Source of the DNA: Symbiodinium natans
Taxonomy: Eukaryota > Sar > Dinophyceae > Suessiales > Symbiodiniaceae
NCBI GenBank assembly: GCA_905221605.1
Contig: CAJNDS010002127.1
Span: 249,649 to 313,648 of the forward strand
Length of the DNA: 64,000 bases
Direction of reading: 5' to 3'
Part shown: positions 20,811 through 30,233 of the stretch, in pieces
Layout of the letters: the number at the start of each line of letters is the position of its first letter
Position numbering within the stretch: position 1 is the stretch's first letter
The notes under the pieces: generated by a model
Told to the model about the DNA's origin: nothing
The model's database searches: none
What the model saw: only the letters and a program-made list of their open reading frames with translations
Made by a program: the position numbers and the translations under genes

Positions 20811-21258
20811 TGAACCCTAAACCCTAAACCCTGAACCCTAAACCCTAAACCCTACAGTAACCCTAAACCCTAAACCATAAACCCTAAACCCTGAATCCTG
20901 GCAGCCATCGTTTGCTGCGCTTCGCGGCCGGGAGCCTTGAGCTGTTTCGGCTGAGGGGTTTAGCTTTTAGGGTTTAGGGTTTAGGGTTTAAGGTTTAGGG
21001 TTAGGGTTTAGGGTTTAGGGTTTAGGGTTTAGGGTTTAGGGTTTAGGGTTTAGGGTTTAGGGTTTAGGGTTTAGGGTTTAGGGTTTAGGGTTTAGGGTTT
21101 AGGGTTTAGGGTTTAGGGTTTAGGGTTTAGGGTTTAGTGTTTCGGGTTTAGGGTTTAGGGTTTAGGGTTTAGGGTTTAGGGTTTAGGGTTTAGGGTTTAG
21201 GGTTTAGGGTTTAGGGTTTAGGGTTTAGGGTTTAGGGTTTAGGGTTTAGGGTTTAGGG
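20810..21258. repeat. Telomeric arrays including a 300-bp TTTAGGG tract
   Basis: CCCTAAA at 20810-20895, then a short core, then about 42 TTTAGGG units at 20958-21258 with few variants. This and 39078-39338 are the longest clean tracts. Confidence 0.95.
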
Positions 21259-21259
21259 T

Positions 21260-21599
21260 GTATAGAAGGGAAGCTCGCTGGTGCTAAAAGCACCCGGGCC
21301 GCTCGCTTGCGTTAGCATGTAGTCCCACCCCAACCACCCAAACCATTCTCATTTAGGGTTTAGGGCTCACCCCCCAAACCCCCCTCAAGGGGGGCTTTCT
21401 TGCTTTTGACAGAGAAAGAGCAGGGTGGGGCCTCCCGAGCTTTGTGGAGCCTGTCAGCGGCTCGTAGGCTTCTTGGAGCTTTCACGGAACTGGAGGGGTG
21501 CCCAAAACCGTCAAATGCAAGACAAAAAAACCCACATTTTCAGTGCGGGTCAGGTTGCAGCGCTCGAGTTCAGGTTCAGATGGCGGTCACAGGGGGTTT
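21260..21599. other. Unassigned sequence upstream of the first copia element
   Basis: Overlapping ORFs in several frames with no recognisable domain. Nothing is called. Confidence 0.4.
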
Positions 21600-21719
21600 T
21601 CAGGCCAGGGAGGTCCAGGAAAGTCCCAGGCAGGGGGGTCCCTAGGAGAGTCCCAAAACGGAGGCGGTCCCAGATTCCCAGAGGGGGGTCCCAGGGGGGT
21701 CCCTGGGCAGTCCCAGGGG
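21600..21719. repeat. GGTCCCAGG-rich degenerate minisatellite (left of copia insertion)
   Basis: Repeated GGGGGGTCCC / GTCCCAGG phrases continue on the other side of the retrotransposon (30417-30535), so the element inserted into this repeat. The five bases before the LTR are AGGGG. Confidence 0.75.
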
Positions 21720-21902
21720 TGTTAGAATACACTGTTCCCTCTAGAGCCCTGGCAGTATCCACTGCCTGATCTGACCAAAGCTGTCGTCACTGCTTTGGCT
21801 CAAGGTTCAAGTGCTGAAACAAGTGTGACTGATGAATTGCTCACTGCTGTGAATGTTGTGATACCTGAAAGTGTATCCCAAACTGCTCCATTGAACTTTT
21901 CA
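21720..21902 (+). repeat. 5' LTR of copia element 1
   Basis: It starts TGTTAGAATACACTG, ends CTTTTCA, and is 183 bp long. It matches the 3' LTR except at 21771. No convincing TATA box was seen, which is usual for dinoflagellate DNA. Confidence 0.95.
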
Positions 21903-21916
21903 TGGTAGCGGAGCAC
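21903..21916 (+). other. Primer-binding site, initiator-Met tRNA type
   Basis: TGGTAGCGGAGCAC directly abuts the 5' LTR. It starts with TGG, the complement of tRNA CCA, and resembles complements of eukaryotic initiator tRNA 3' ends (TGGTAGCAGAG or TGGTATCAGAG). The tRNA identity is inferred by resemblance. Confidence 0.75.
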
Positions 21917-21949
21917 ACTGGTGAGAACCAGGTGCCCGAAACTGTTTGA

Positions 21950-22954
21950 ATGGCTTCACTAGGTTCTGCCCCTGAACTAAGAGGTCTCGGAGGTGAAGTG
22001 AAACTGTTTCCCCCACCGTCATTTGATGGGTCACTGGATAAGTATGAGGATTGGAGCTGGCAAATGAAGAAGTACATAGGACTGTACAAGCCCGAAGCAA
22101 AGCTGCTCATGGATGCATGCGAGGTTCTAACTGAAGCTGTCATAGACGAACATGTGATCGACTGGAATCGAAGAACCGATGCGAGTCGAGACATGAAACT
22201 GATCGAGTTCAGTCGTCAACTGCTTTATCTGTTGGCACAGTTAACCGAGGGAGCTGCGAGAGCGACTGTCAGACAAGAAGACACTGAGAATGGCTTCGAG
22301 GTATGGCGAAGACTGCATCAGCAGTTTTCACTGCCTAACCGGTCCCAAGGACTGAATCTCCTCACCGAGATTCTGGATTTCAAACTGAGGCCTGACAACT
22401 TCGAAAATGATCTGGCTGATTTCATTGTACTGAAGAATCGCCATGAGAAGGCGACTGTTGCCTTGGTTCAGGATGATTTACTGATCACGTTGTTCATTCG
22501 CAAGACGCAAGGAGCACTGCAACAGCATCTCAGACTGAATGTCTCGCAGATACACACATGGAAAGATTTACTGGCAACGATTCAGTCATACTACAAGAGT
22601 AGGCACTTAGTTTCAAGTACTGCAGGTACTGCAAGGAATGATGGTCCAGTGCCGATGGATATCGGAGCACTGAAAGGTTGGTACAAAGGAAACTGGAAAG
22701 GAAAAGGAAAGAAAGGAAACTGGAAAGGAAAAGGAAAGGGCAAAGGCAAAGGAAAGAAAGGTTTCGGAACTGCGAAAGGATGGAAAGGAAAAGGAAGTGA
22801 CAAAGGAAACTGGAAAGGAAAAGGAAAAGGAAAGAGCAAAGGAAAAAGGAAAAGGAAAAGGAAAAGGAAATGGAAACGGATGTTTTATTTGTGGCTCGCA
22901 GGGCCACTGGAGCAAAGAATGCCCTCAAGCGAAAAATGTAGGAGCTGTCACTGA
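21950..22954 (+). CDS. gag: Gag of copia element 1
   Basis: 334 codons from ATG 21950 to a stop. The first 200 residues look like a copia Gag (Retrotran_gag/UBN2 type), with WRRLHQQFSLPNRSQGLN and DFIVLKNRHEKA. Then comes a long Gly/Lys/Trp-rich basic tail (GNWKGKGKG repeats, about residues 245-310) of the kind seen in dinoflagellate copia Gags. The frame is lost within this tail at a run of five A (22843-22847), where neighbouring units have four. Beyond it this frame gives an Arg/Lys tail and a stop, while the next frame has the zinc knuckle. Either a one-base insertion or programmed +1 frameshifting would explain this. The ATG is the first after the primer-binding site. Confidence 0.88.
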   Translation: MASLGSAPELRGLGGEVKLFPPPSFDGSLDKYEDWSWQMKKYIGLYKPEAKLLMDACEVLTEAVIDEHVIDWNRRTDASRDMKLIEFSRQLLYLLAQLTEGAARATVRQEDTENGFEVWRRLHQQFSLPNRSQGLNLLTEILDFKLRPDNFENDLADFIVLKNRHEKATVALVQDDLLITLFIRKTQGALQQHLRLNVSQIHTWKDLLATIQSYYKSRHLVSSTAGTARNDGPVPMDIGALKGWYKGNWKGKGKKGNWKGKGKGKGKGKKGFGTAKGWKGKGSDKGNWKGKGKGKSKGKRKRKRKRKWKRMFYLWLAGPLEQRMPSSEKCRSCH

Positions 22955-24014
22955 AGAATGGAATGAAGAAGAATGGAACGAAGAAGAGTGGAACGCCGAC
23001 TGGAATGAGTACGAATGGTATGTTGGCGCAATAGGTGAGTATGAAGACTGGTGCTCATGGGATGAAGGCTGGTATGATGACTGGTCTGAAGGATCCTACT
23101 GGCAAGACGAATGGCAAGGACACTGGCATGAGCCAGCGCAGAGTTCCACAGCTGCGACAACTGCAGCGTCGACGGTCACGGTGACTGAGGTCACTGATGC
23201 TAAGGAGCCTGCTGGCACAGCTGCCGCTGTGTTCACTGAGGAACCCACCGAAGTGGATTCTCCGCGAGTTTCGAGGACTGCTGGGAGTTCTCGCACTGCT
23301 AGACCTGGCATTGTTCGCAATTTGTTCATAGCCTCACTGTTCTTGATAGCGACAATGACCACTGGTCAACCTGTACTTCCGAATGAGTTACCCCGAAATG
23401 TTTCATCAGAAACTGCAGTTGAGCAGACAACAACACCTGTAGACAAGCTCACTGCGTTTCATCTGCAAGCTGGTGTAACTGACAGAAGCTGGATCTTGTT
23501 TGATTCTGGTGCTTCTGCTCACTGTTGTCCTGAGTGGTTTGCTGATGATTACCCACTGCTTCCCCTGAATGATGATGCTCCGGCACTGCGAAGTATATCG
23601 GGTAAAACCCTTGAAATACTGGGTCGAAGAATCGTTCAGCTCGACTGCAATGGTCATTCACTGTGCATCAATTTCTATGTGTGCAAGTCCATACCGTTCC
23701 CACTGGTTAGTGTGTCCAGATTACTGCTGCAAGGCTTCTGGACTGTCATGAGCAAAGATTTCATGGCATTGCTGACTGTGAATCAGGATCCTGTCCCGAT
23801 AGTTCGGCAAGGTACACTGGTTTACCTCAATCCGACTGTGGTTCCATACCACTGTGCTGAGGATGCCAAGCGATGTGTGAAAGATCTGCCGAAACTGTTA
23901 CAGGAGAGCTTGAGCGAAGATGACATGGACATGCCACTGTCTGGAGTGTGTGATGTGCAAGACTGCAGCATTGATCAGTCTCCAAGATTTATGAATTGTT
24001 GGCTACTGCAGTAG
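22797..24014 (+). CDS. pol: Zinc knuckle and aspartic protease segment of copia element 1
   Basis: An open frame in +1 relative to Gag; the listed start is only where the frame opens, and translation probably enters from Gag near 22843. It has a CCHC knuckle, CFICGSQGHWSKEC, about residues 29-42. Next is a striking acidic Trp-rich stretch (EWNEEEWNEEEWNADWNEYE, then more Trp/Asp, residues 54-110), a Thr/Ala-rich part, a hydrophobic stretch NLFIASLFLIATMTTG, and the protease active site LFDSGASAHCC with downstream ILGRRIVQLDCNGH. It ends at TAG 24012-24014, where the integrase part is in the -1 frame (overlap 23975-24011). Missing shift signals or sequence errors could account for the two breaks. 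Confidence 0.85.
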   Translation: MTKETGKEKEKERAKEKGKGKGKGNGNGCFICGSQGHWSKECPQAKNVGAVTEEWNEEEWNEEEWNADWNEYEWYVGAIGEYEDWCSWDEGWYDDWSEGSYWQDEWQGHWHEPAQSSTAATTAASTVTVTEVTDAKEPAGTAAAVFTEEPTEVDSPRVSRTAGSSRTARPGIVRNLFIASLFLIATMTTGQPVLPNELPRNVSSETAVEQTTTPVDKLTAFHLQAGVTDRSWILFDSGASAHCCPEWFADDYPLLPLNDDAPALRSISGKTLEILGRRIVQLDCNGHSLCINFYVCKSIPFPLVSVSRLLLQGFWTVMSKDFMALLTVNQDPVPIVRQGTLVYLNPTVVPYHCAEDAKRCVKDLPKLLQESLSEDDMDMPLSGVCDVQDCSIDQSPRFMNCWLLQ

Positions 24015-27000
24015 ACTGTTGGGAGTTAGATGAGCGAAATTTGACATTGACGCGACATCATCACCGATGGCGCATGGGACTGTTCTCCCCAGAGCAGTGT
24101 CGTGATCTGCCTGTCCCACTGTCAAGATTCACTGGCGAAAGAGTAACCACCAAACTGTATGGAAGTGGAGCTTCGCCTGTCGAAGTGAGGGATGCTGATT
24201 TCCTCAAACTGGCAGACAAGACTGCGCAGGACACTGTCCGCTGGAAAGGTAAGTGTGTTTTCAAACTGCGTTACAAACCTGAGTTGCGGCATCAGGGCAA
24301 ACAGAGCCCCCGACTGCCCGAAGGCAAAACGAAATTCTTTGGTGGTGGTAAAACTGACCGCGTTCCGCCGCGCACTGGCGTGACAACCGCCCCGAACGCC
24401 CCTGGTCCCGCGGTCACTGCGTTTTCCCGCCCGCCCACCCCTTCTGCCACTGTTCCCGCCCGCCCGCCCCGCTCTAGGCCTGTTTCGAGCCGAGGAGGCG
24501 AGACTGCGGAGGCTGATGCCTGCCTTTCGCGACTGCGAAGCCTAGTGTATCATGGGCCCGAAATGCAGGCTGAACTGGTTCGGCTCTTCAACAGTCCTGA
24601 TCCTCTAACTGGTCAATCCAGAACGAGTGATTACTGGCTGAAGCTGCCAAGGTACTGGATTCGCATGTTACACACACCTAGGAGCTGCGCCTTTCATCCT
24701 GAGGACTGCGCTACGGCCTTAGATGTGGAGAGAGTGTCAACTGACCAGCTGTGGGCTGATCGTTACACTTACTTCACGACGTCGACTGATGAGTCTCGTA
24801 TCGACACTGGTTTTCAGGATTTGTGGTCTGACATGATTGGAGCTGATGGAAGTGTCACGAAGTGTGAAGAACCGAGAGCTGATCTGGGTCATACCTGGAC
24901 TGGCTACTGTCTGTTCGTTCCACTGGAAAGAGCACCAAACCTTGAGGTTCAGGAAATGATTCGAGAGACTGCCTACAAGGCTAAATCTCTCAAAGTTCCT
25001 AAGGAACCCACTGAGGCAGAAAGACGTGTCCATGAACTGACACATCTGCCGTTCAGAGATTGGTGCCCACACTGCGTTCAGGCGAAAGGTCGTCACGGAC
25101 CTTCACTGAAGCAAGTGGATCGACAGCCTGTGATCCAAGTGGATTACTGTTATGTCAGCACGCACAAGTCGCTTCCCTTGAGAACCGTGTTGACTGCCAC
25201 AGACGTGCAAACTGGCTTTGGCATGGCTGTTGTTGTACCTGACAAGCAAACTGCCAAGAAAGGTGGTGCGTACGCAATGGCTGAGCTGAAGAAGTTTGTG
25301 TTTGAAACTGGCAGGACATTTGGTATCCTTCAGTACGACAAGGAAAATCCACTGAAGGACCTAGTTCTGTCGACTGTTAAAGAGCTTGGTGGCATGAGCA
25401 CACGCGCTGCGCCCACTGCTCACAAGCAGGCGATGGGCAGCGTAGGCCAGATGCAGAGGACGCTGTACGCACAGCTGAGAACTGTCCTTCTGCAGCTTCA
25501 AGAAAGCACTGGCGTTGAAGTGACATCTGATCATGCACTGTTCCCGTGGGCAGTGAAGCATGCTCAGTTTCTGCTGAACCGCTATCTTGAACATGCGGAT
25601 GGCCACACAAGCTACTGGCGTCGTTGGCAGAGAGACTACAATTCAGGACTGTGTTGCTTTGGCGAAGTTGTGCAAGCAAAGTTGACTGGACCGCACGCTG
25701 CGCGCAAAGCATTCCCGTCCTGGGTAACTGGCATGTGGCTTGGTCGAGATACTGAAGCAGACGAAGTGATCATCGGAACTGAACATGGAGTCACCAAAGT
25801 GAGGACTGTCCGTCGACTGCAACCCTCACTGCAATGGCAGAAGGAGATTGTTCAAATGTTCCGCGCACTGCCTTGGGATCCAAAAGGTGAAGGCAAAGAT
25901 GCGATCACTGAGTCTGTTTTGCCGCAAAATCTCACAGCCACTGGCAGAGTGAAAGAACCGCCTGGACTGGCTAGAGAGCCAATGGATGATGTGTTGGAAA
26001 CACAGCCGCAAACTGCGTCTGAAGAACGTGAAGCTGAAGTCGAACCCTTGAGTTCGCCCACTGGTTCCAAGAGATCAGCTGAAGAAGGAGGCGCTGAGCC
26101 TAAGTCAAAACTGGCGCGCCCTGATCCTGAAGCTGACGCTGAGCCACTGGGCAAAGCGCAAAGAATTGCCGCTATAACTGAAGCCTATCAGCATGACTGG
26201 TCCTGGGTTGCTTCCGCGACAAGTGCAACTGAGGTTCGCAACAAAGATGGGTCGTCTGTTTCCGTCGAAGTGAACTGTGATGAAGAAGAAGCTGTTGCCG
26301 AGGCGAAACTGGCAAACCCCATCATTTGGGATGCCACTGAAGAGTTTCCTGAAGAAGCACAGGCAACTGGCATGAATAAGGACATGGGATCCATGAAGGA
26401 CTTCGAAGTGTATACAGAAGTGCCCGTAGAGAACTGCTCAAGTGAGCAAGTGAAGGGTGCCATTGGCGTGAAATGGGTCAAGCGCTGGAAGTCTGACATA
26501 GAACTGCGAATGCATCTCGTAGTTCAAGGCTGCTTCCAGGACTCTCGCCAACTGGACCTGGATTCACTGTTCGCGAGCACACCGTCGTTGGTGACACTGC
26601 GTGTGTTGCTGATTTTGGCCCTTGCTCGAAACTGGACGATCACGCTTGCTGATGTGTCAACTGCGTTTTTACACGCAGCAATGACTGACGAAGTGTTCGT
26701 CTGGCCGCCAGCTGAGTACTACCCTGACAGGAAAGTACTCTGGCGACTGAATAAAGCAATGTACGGGCTGCGTCAAGCGCCTAAACTGTGGCAAGACCAT
26801 TTTGCTGCTACGATGCAGAAACTGAAGTTCAAGCGCTGCAAGTCCGATGGCAATCTTTACTGTCATGAAAGTGGTTCACTGTTTGTCTTGGCATATGTTG
26901 ACGATCTACTGATCATTGGAGATGACAAGCTCAAACGGCAGTTTCTTGAAGAACTGCAGAAAGAGCTGATCGTGAAGATCACTGGTGAGTTGGTCGAAGG

Positions 27001-27880
27001 GACTGAGCACACGTTTCTTGGTCGCCGCTTGCGTCACTGCGGTGATAGCATTGATGTGTGCATGTCTCCGTCGTATGTTGACAAACTGCTTGAAATGTAC
27101 AACCTGTCGAAGTGCAATCCTGTTGCCACGACTGGGTCGTCATCCTTGAGACAGGTGATGCCTGAGCCACTGGATAAAGAAGGCCATGAGAAGTATCGCA
27201 CTGCGGTTGGCAAACTGCTATGGTATGCGTTTGTAAGGCCTGATGTTGCATACGCGGTGAAGGAACTGTCACGCGACGTGACTGCTCCCACCACTGAGTC
27301 GGTTGGAAAGTTGAAACACCTGTTGAGGTACTTGTCTGGTACCAAACTGTCGGTGTTGAAGCTGAGACCGACGCACCAGCTGTCTGGAGCCACTGTCCCT
27401 GTGGATGTAAATGCGTATGTTGACAGTGACTGGGCTGGATGCAACAAGACACGCAAGTCGACTTCTGGTTCGACTGTGAATGTCCTTGGTTGTAATGTTC
27501 AAAGCACTGCACGCACGCAATCAACAATCGCACTGTCAAGTGGTGAAGCTGAATTGTATGCAATTGGTCAAGGCACGAGCGAGGCACTGTTCGTTCGCGC
27601 GCTGTTGCTGGAGAGTGGACTGACCCGCAAGGTCAATGTTCACGTGTACACTGATTCCACTGCAGGCAAATCTATGGCGACGCGTTTCGGCGCTGGCAAG
27701 CGCACTAAGCATGTGGAACTGAGGTTCCTTTATATGCAAGACCTGGTGAAAGCTGGACTGATCAAGGTCCTGAAGGTAGGAACACTGAACAACCCTGCCG
27801 ATTTGCTCACCAAATATGTCAGCGTTGAAACACTGTCATCACTAAAAGGACGCTTAGGCGTTCATAGTAACCTGTTCTAA
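23996..27880 (+). CDS. pol: Integrase, reverse transcriptase and RNase H of copia element 1
   Basis: 1294 codons, uninterrupted; the ORF opens at TTG 23996 and is expected to be read from the protease frame by a -1 shift. In order it has a Pro-rich linker, the integrase zinc site HELTHLPFRDWCPHC (about residues 346-360), and the integrase core with Asp in VIQVDYCYV (about 382) and Asp in LQYDKEN (about 446). The expected Glu of the DDE triad is replaced: GSVGQMQRTL stands where GxVExxxRTL is usual. The reverse transcriptase has TLADVSTAFLH and YVDD (about 967). RNase H has YVDSDWAG, SSGEAELYA, YTDSTAGK and NPADLLTKY. All RT and RNase H residues I can place are intact. ACTG occurs in all three codon phases here. 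Confidence 0.93.
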   Translation: MLATAVDCWELDERNLTLTRHHHRWRMGLFSPEQCRDLPVPLSRFTGERVTTKLYGSGASPVEVRDADFLKLADKTAQDTVRWKGKCVFKLRYKPELRHQGKQSPRLPEGKTKFFGGGKTDRVPPRTGVTTAPNAPGPAVTAFSRPPTPSATVPARPPRSRPVSSRGGETAEADACLSRLRSLVYHGPEMQAELVRLFNSPDPLTGQSRTSDYWLKLPRYWIRMLHTPRSCAFHPEDCATALDVERVSTDQLWADRYTYFTTSTDESRIDTGFQDLWSDMIGADGSVTKCEEPRADLGHTWTGYCLFVPLERAPNLEVQEMIRETAYKAKSLKVPKEPTEAERRVHELTHLPFRDWCPHCVQAKGRHGPSLKQVDRQPVIQVDYCYVSTHKSLPLRTVLTATDVQTGFGMAVVVPDKQTAKKGGAYAMAELKKFVFETGRTFGILQYDKENPLKDLVLSTVKELGGMSTRAAPTAHKQAMGSVGQMQRTLYAQLRTVLLQLQESTGVEVTSDHALFPWAVKHAQFLLNRYLEHADGHTSYWRRWQRDYNSGLCCFGEVVQAKLTGPHAARKAFPSWVTGMWLGRDTEADEVIIGTEHGVTKVRTVRRLQPSLQWQKEIVQMFRALPWDPKGEGKDAITESVLPQNLTATGRVKEPPGLAREPMDDVLETQPQTASEEREAEVEPLSSPTGSKRSAEEGGAEPKSKLARPDPEADAEPLGKAQRIAAITEAYQHDWSWVASATSATEVRNKDGSSVSVEVNCDEEEAVAEAKLANPIIWDATEEFPEEAQATGMNKDMGSMKDFEVYTEVPVENCSSEQVKGAIGVKWVKRWKSDIELRMHLVVQGCFQDSRQLDLDSLFASTPSLVTLRVLLILALARNWTITLADVSTAFLHAAMTDEVFVWPPAEYYPDRKVLWRLNKAMYGLRQAPKLWQDHFAATMQKLKFKRCKSDGNLYCHESGSLFVLAYVDDLLIIGDDKLKRQFLEELQKELIVKITGELVEGTEHTFLGRRLRHCGDSIDVCMSPSYVDKLLEMYNLSKCNPVATTGSSSLRQVMPEPLDKEGHEKYRTAVGKLLWYAFVRPDVAYAVKELSRDVTAPTTESVGKLKHLLRYLSGTKLSVLKLRPTHQLSGATVPVDVNAYVDSDWAGCNKTRKSTSGSTVNVLGCNVQSTARTQSTIALSSGEAELYAIGQGTSEALFVRALLLESGLTRKVNVHVYTDSTAGKSMATRFGAGKRTKHVELRFLYMQDLVKAGLIKVLKVGTLNNPADLLTKYVSVETLSSLKGRLGVHSNLF

Positions 27881-28422
27881 CTGTTTGCGTGCCCCCTTTG
27901 TGTGCGCCCGCGTACTGATGCTCGTGATGATGCACCGCGGTTGATGCACTGTTTGGGGTTGGTTGCAGGACTGTTTCGTTTGCTGGACGCCTCGTGCCAT
28001 AGGCACTGCGGATTTACAACACTGCAGCATAAACATAAGCAACACTGCTGTGCTGTGTGCGTTGTGTGTCACTGTCTTGTTCACTGTGCATGTACAAACA
28101 GACAAACAAGCACTGCTCCCAAGGAGCACTGGCAAGCAAAGCACTGCTTGTGCTGAGTGTCACTGTGCAGTTGTGCATGTACTGTTGTGCAGAAAGAAGA
28201 GACTGAGAGGAGAGAACCACGTTCACTGTTTTCGTCGATTCGAAACGATTTTTCACTGTTTTCTTCGAAGTTGGAAAACTGTCTTTTACATGTGTCATGT
28301 GTAGAAAAGAAAACTGTACATAGAAGTTTGGGCTGCACTGTTTTACATGTTGTGTTTTTGAGCGACTCAAAGGTCACTGCCTAACTGCCCTCTGCTTTCT
28401 CACTGTTCCATCGACTGCCGCC
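27881..28422 (+). other. Spacer between pol and the extra ORF, ACTG-saturated
   Basis: No convincing long ORF. By eye, 27901-28440 contains 23 ACTG and one CAGT, against about two expected for any tetranucleotide. It may carry a leader or splice site for the extra ORF, but none was identified. Confidence 0.7.
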
Positions 28423-29796
28423 ATGTCGCACACCTCCCAGGGATCCTCAAGCACTGGCCGCCAACTGGCCAATGAAGCATCACTGGCTGCGCAGGCGGAT
28501 GACGCAATTGAAGCAATGCGCGTCACTGAGCTTGAGTCAGTGCGTGCTCACAATGAGCAACTGATGCAAGAGGCAACTGCAGCAATGCAGCGACTGTCAC
28601 TGGTGCGACAGATGCCCGACACAACAATGGGAGACTGGCCGTTCAATGTGGTCGAAAGGCCACTGGTCCACATCCAGACTGAGAGGCCACCCGCGCTGTA
28701 CCATGGTGACATTGCCAACTGGTACTGGGTGATGAACGCCGAGTTCCCCACTGATGCTGGCAATCTGGATAACTGGACGAGCTATGCCGACCTGCGAATG
28801 CTGCTCGCAAAGGAAGTGGATCGAGTGTGGAACCTGGTGAAAAGGTCCACTGAGTCAACTGGGTTCTTGGAGTGCACTGTCCGAGAGGTGCTCTCGTCCT
28901 GTGGACTGCACTGCTTCTTCGCAGGACAGCCGACTGATGGGTCGGAGAGAATCCGACTGCCGCCGACCGTGCTGAACACCTTGGTTGACTGCACTGACGT
29001 CATCATCGATGCTGTGCAGGAAACTGTGGATTTGTTTCCGTTCATCGACTGGTGTTCGGAATACACCAAGGAAGAGGCTACACTGTTCAAGAGACTGGAG
29101 AGTGAAAATCGCCAACCATCAAGTGTTTCTGAAACACTGGTGGCAAAGCACTGCTGGATTTGTCTTCGCAGTGAAGATGCTGAGACACTGCGGACGACTG
29201 GCCAATTTTCACTGGAAGGAATCTATGCTGGACAGTTCAATCTGTCGATGAGTGCTCGAGCTGCACTGTGGCGCCGTGGACTGTGGCAGACACAGACCGA
29301 GGAGTCCACTGACACTGCTGAGCAGACGTGGACACTGGTGGCGTTTCGGTTCACCACTGTGCATTTCATCAATCTGGTCACTGAAGGCACACTGCGGTTT
29401 TTCAATCGCAGGTACAGTGATTACATCGTGACCACTGACCCCGGGCTCACTGAGGTGCCATTCACACTGAATGCCCAAGAGTGTGGGTCCATCCGTCGCT
29501 GGACACTGGTCGGCTGGAAGCCAAAGGATCTGTTCGCCCGATCCACTGCTGATGACTGGCATCGCAACTGTCGTCACATCGTCATCGGGGCGACTGTTTG
29601 GACTGAGGCAACTGCCATCCAGCTGGGAGAGTTCATCACTGACGATGATGTGCCAACTGGCTCGTGGAGACCAGGAGGCACTGGCACTGGTGGTGACAAG
29701 GCCCAAGCGACTGCCCTGACCACGGTAGTCACTGGTCTGAGACGAGCCATTGGGACTGAGCATCAAGTCTCAATCACTGTCTCGCCAGCGGAGTGA
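28423..29796 (+). CDS. Extra 457-aa ORF downstream of pol (copia element 1)
   Basis: A complete ORF from ATG 28423 (context GCCATGTCG) to TGA, placed where env-like or accessory ORFs lie in some LTR elements. The N-terminus is Ser/Ala-rich and probably helical (VRAHNEQLMQEATAAMQRLS), then a Trp-rich globular-looking part (IANWYWVMNAEFPTD, CTDVIIDAVQETVDLFPFID, LARRGLWQ-type segments), ending in a Gly/Thr-rich tail. No signal peptide, membrane segment, zinc knuckle or known catalytic motif was seen, so it is not an obvious envelope protein. It is unlikely to be chance because it is long, uninterrupted and codon-biased like pol. Function is unknown. Confidence 0.8.
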   Translation: MSHTSQGSSSTGRQLANEASLAAQADDAIEAMRVTELESVRAHNEQLMQEATAAMQRLSLVRQMPDTTMGDWPFNVVERPLVHIQTERPPALYHGDIANWYWVMNAEFPTDAGNLDNWTSYADLRMLLAKEVDRVWNLVKRSTESTGFLECTVREVLSSCGLHCFFAGQPTDGSERIRLPPTVLNTLVDCTDVIIDAVQETVDLFPFIDWCSEYTKEEATLFKRLESENRQPSSVSETLVAKHCWICLRSEDAETLRTTGQFSLEGIYAGQFNLSMSARAALWRRGLWQTQTEESTDTAEQTWTLVAFRFTTVHFINLVTEGTLRFFNRRYSDYIVTTDPGLTEVPFTLNAQECGSIRRWTLVGWKPKDLFARSTADDWHRNCRHIVIGATVWTEATAIQLGEFITDDDVPTGSWRPGGTGTGGDKAQATALTTVVTGLRRAIGTEHQVSITVSPAE

Positions 29797-30233
29797 GATA
29801 CTGCAGTGAACTGCAGATAGTCGATGGGGGTATCCACTCATGCCATGTCACTGACATTAGACTGGCCTCTGAGTTGGGGACCCTTTCCGACTGAAGAAGA
29901 TGAGTGACTGCAGAGTCACTGAAGCTCAAAGCCCTTGAAACTGGCTTGGTCGCAAAGTAAGCTGCAACTGCCGACAGCTCACTGGTCTTGGTGACTGTCT
30001 TGCGAGCTGCAAAGCTGAAGCAAGACCTAGCAGCACTGTACAGGCCTGCTGCTGATACTGTTCGCAATTTGAAAGCAAAAGCACTGGATGAGCCTGATTC
30101 GTTACTGCTGCTTTGGATGAGTTTACTGCAATATGTGATGGTATTGATTTGTCAGTATACTGCTGCTAAGTTTCTCGCAATGGCCGAGACGACTGATGTG
30201 AGTCGAACACTGAAGTGTTGACTCAAGGGACTG
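29797..30233 (+). other. 3' non-coding region of copia element 1
   Basis: Also ACTG-rich. The last bases before the LTR (ACTCAAGGGACTG) contain only a weak purine tract. A 77-codon GTG-start frame at 29988-30221 is open but not recognised. Confidence 0.6.

Noticed and set aside
22530-22928. Minus-strand ORFs rich in Phe/Ser/Leu
   Set aside because: Shadows of the Gly/Lys-rich Gag tail on the other strand.
26979-27587. 202-aa minus-strand ORF
   Set aside because: Antisense to conserved RT/RNase H coding sequence; no domain.
28423-29796. Envelope glycoprotein assignment for the extra ORF
   Set aside because: No signal peptide or membrane segment was visible, so only 'unknown' is supported.
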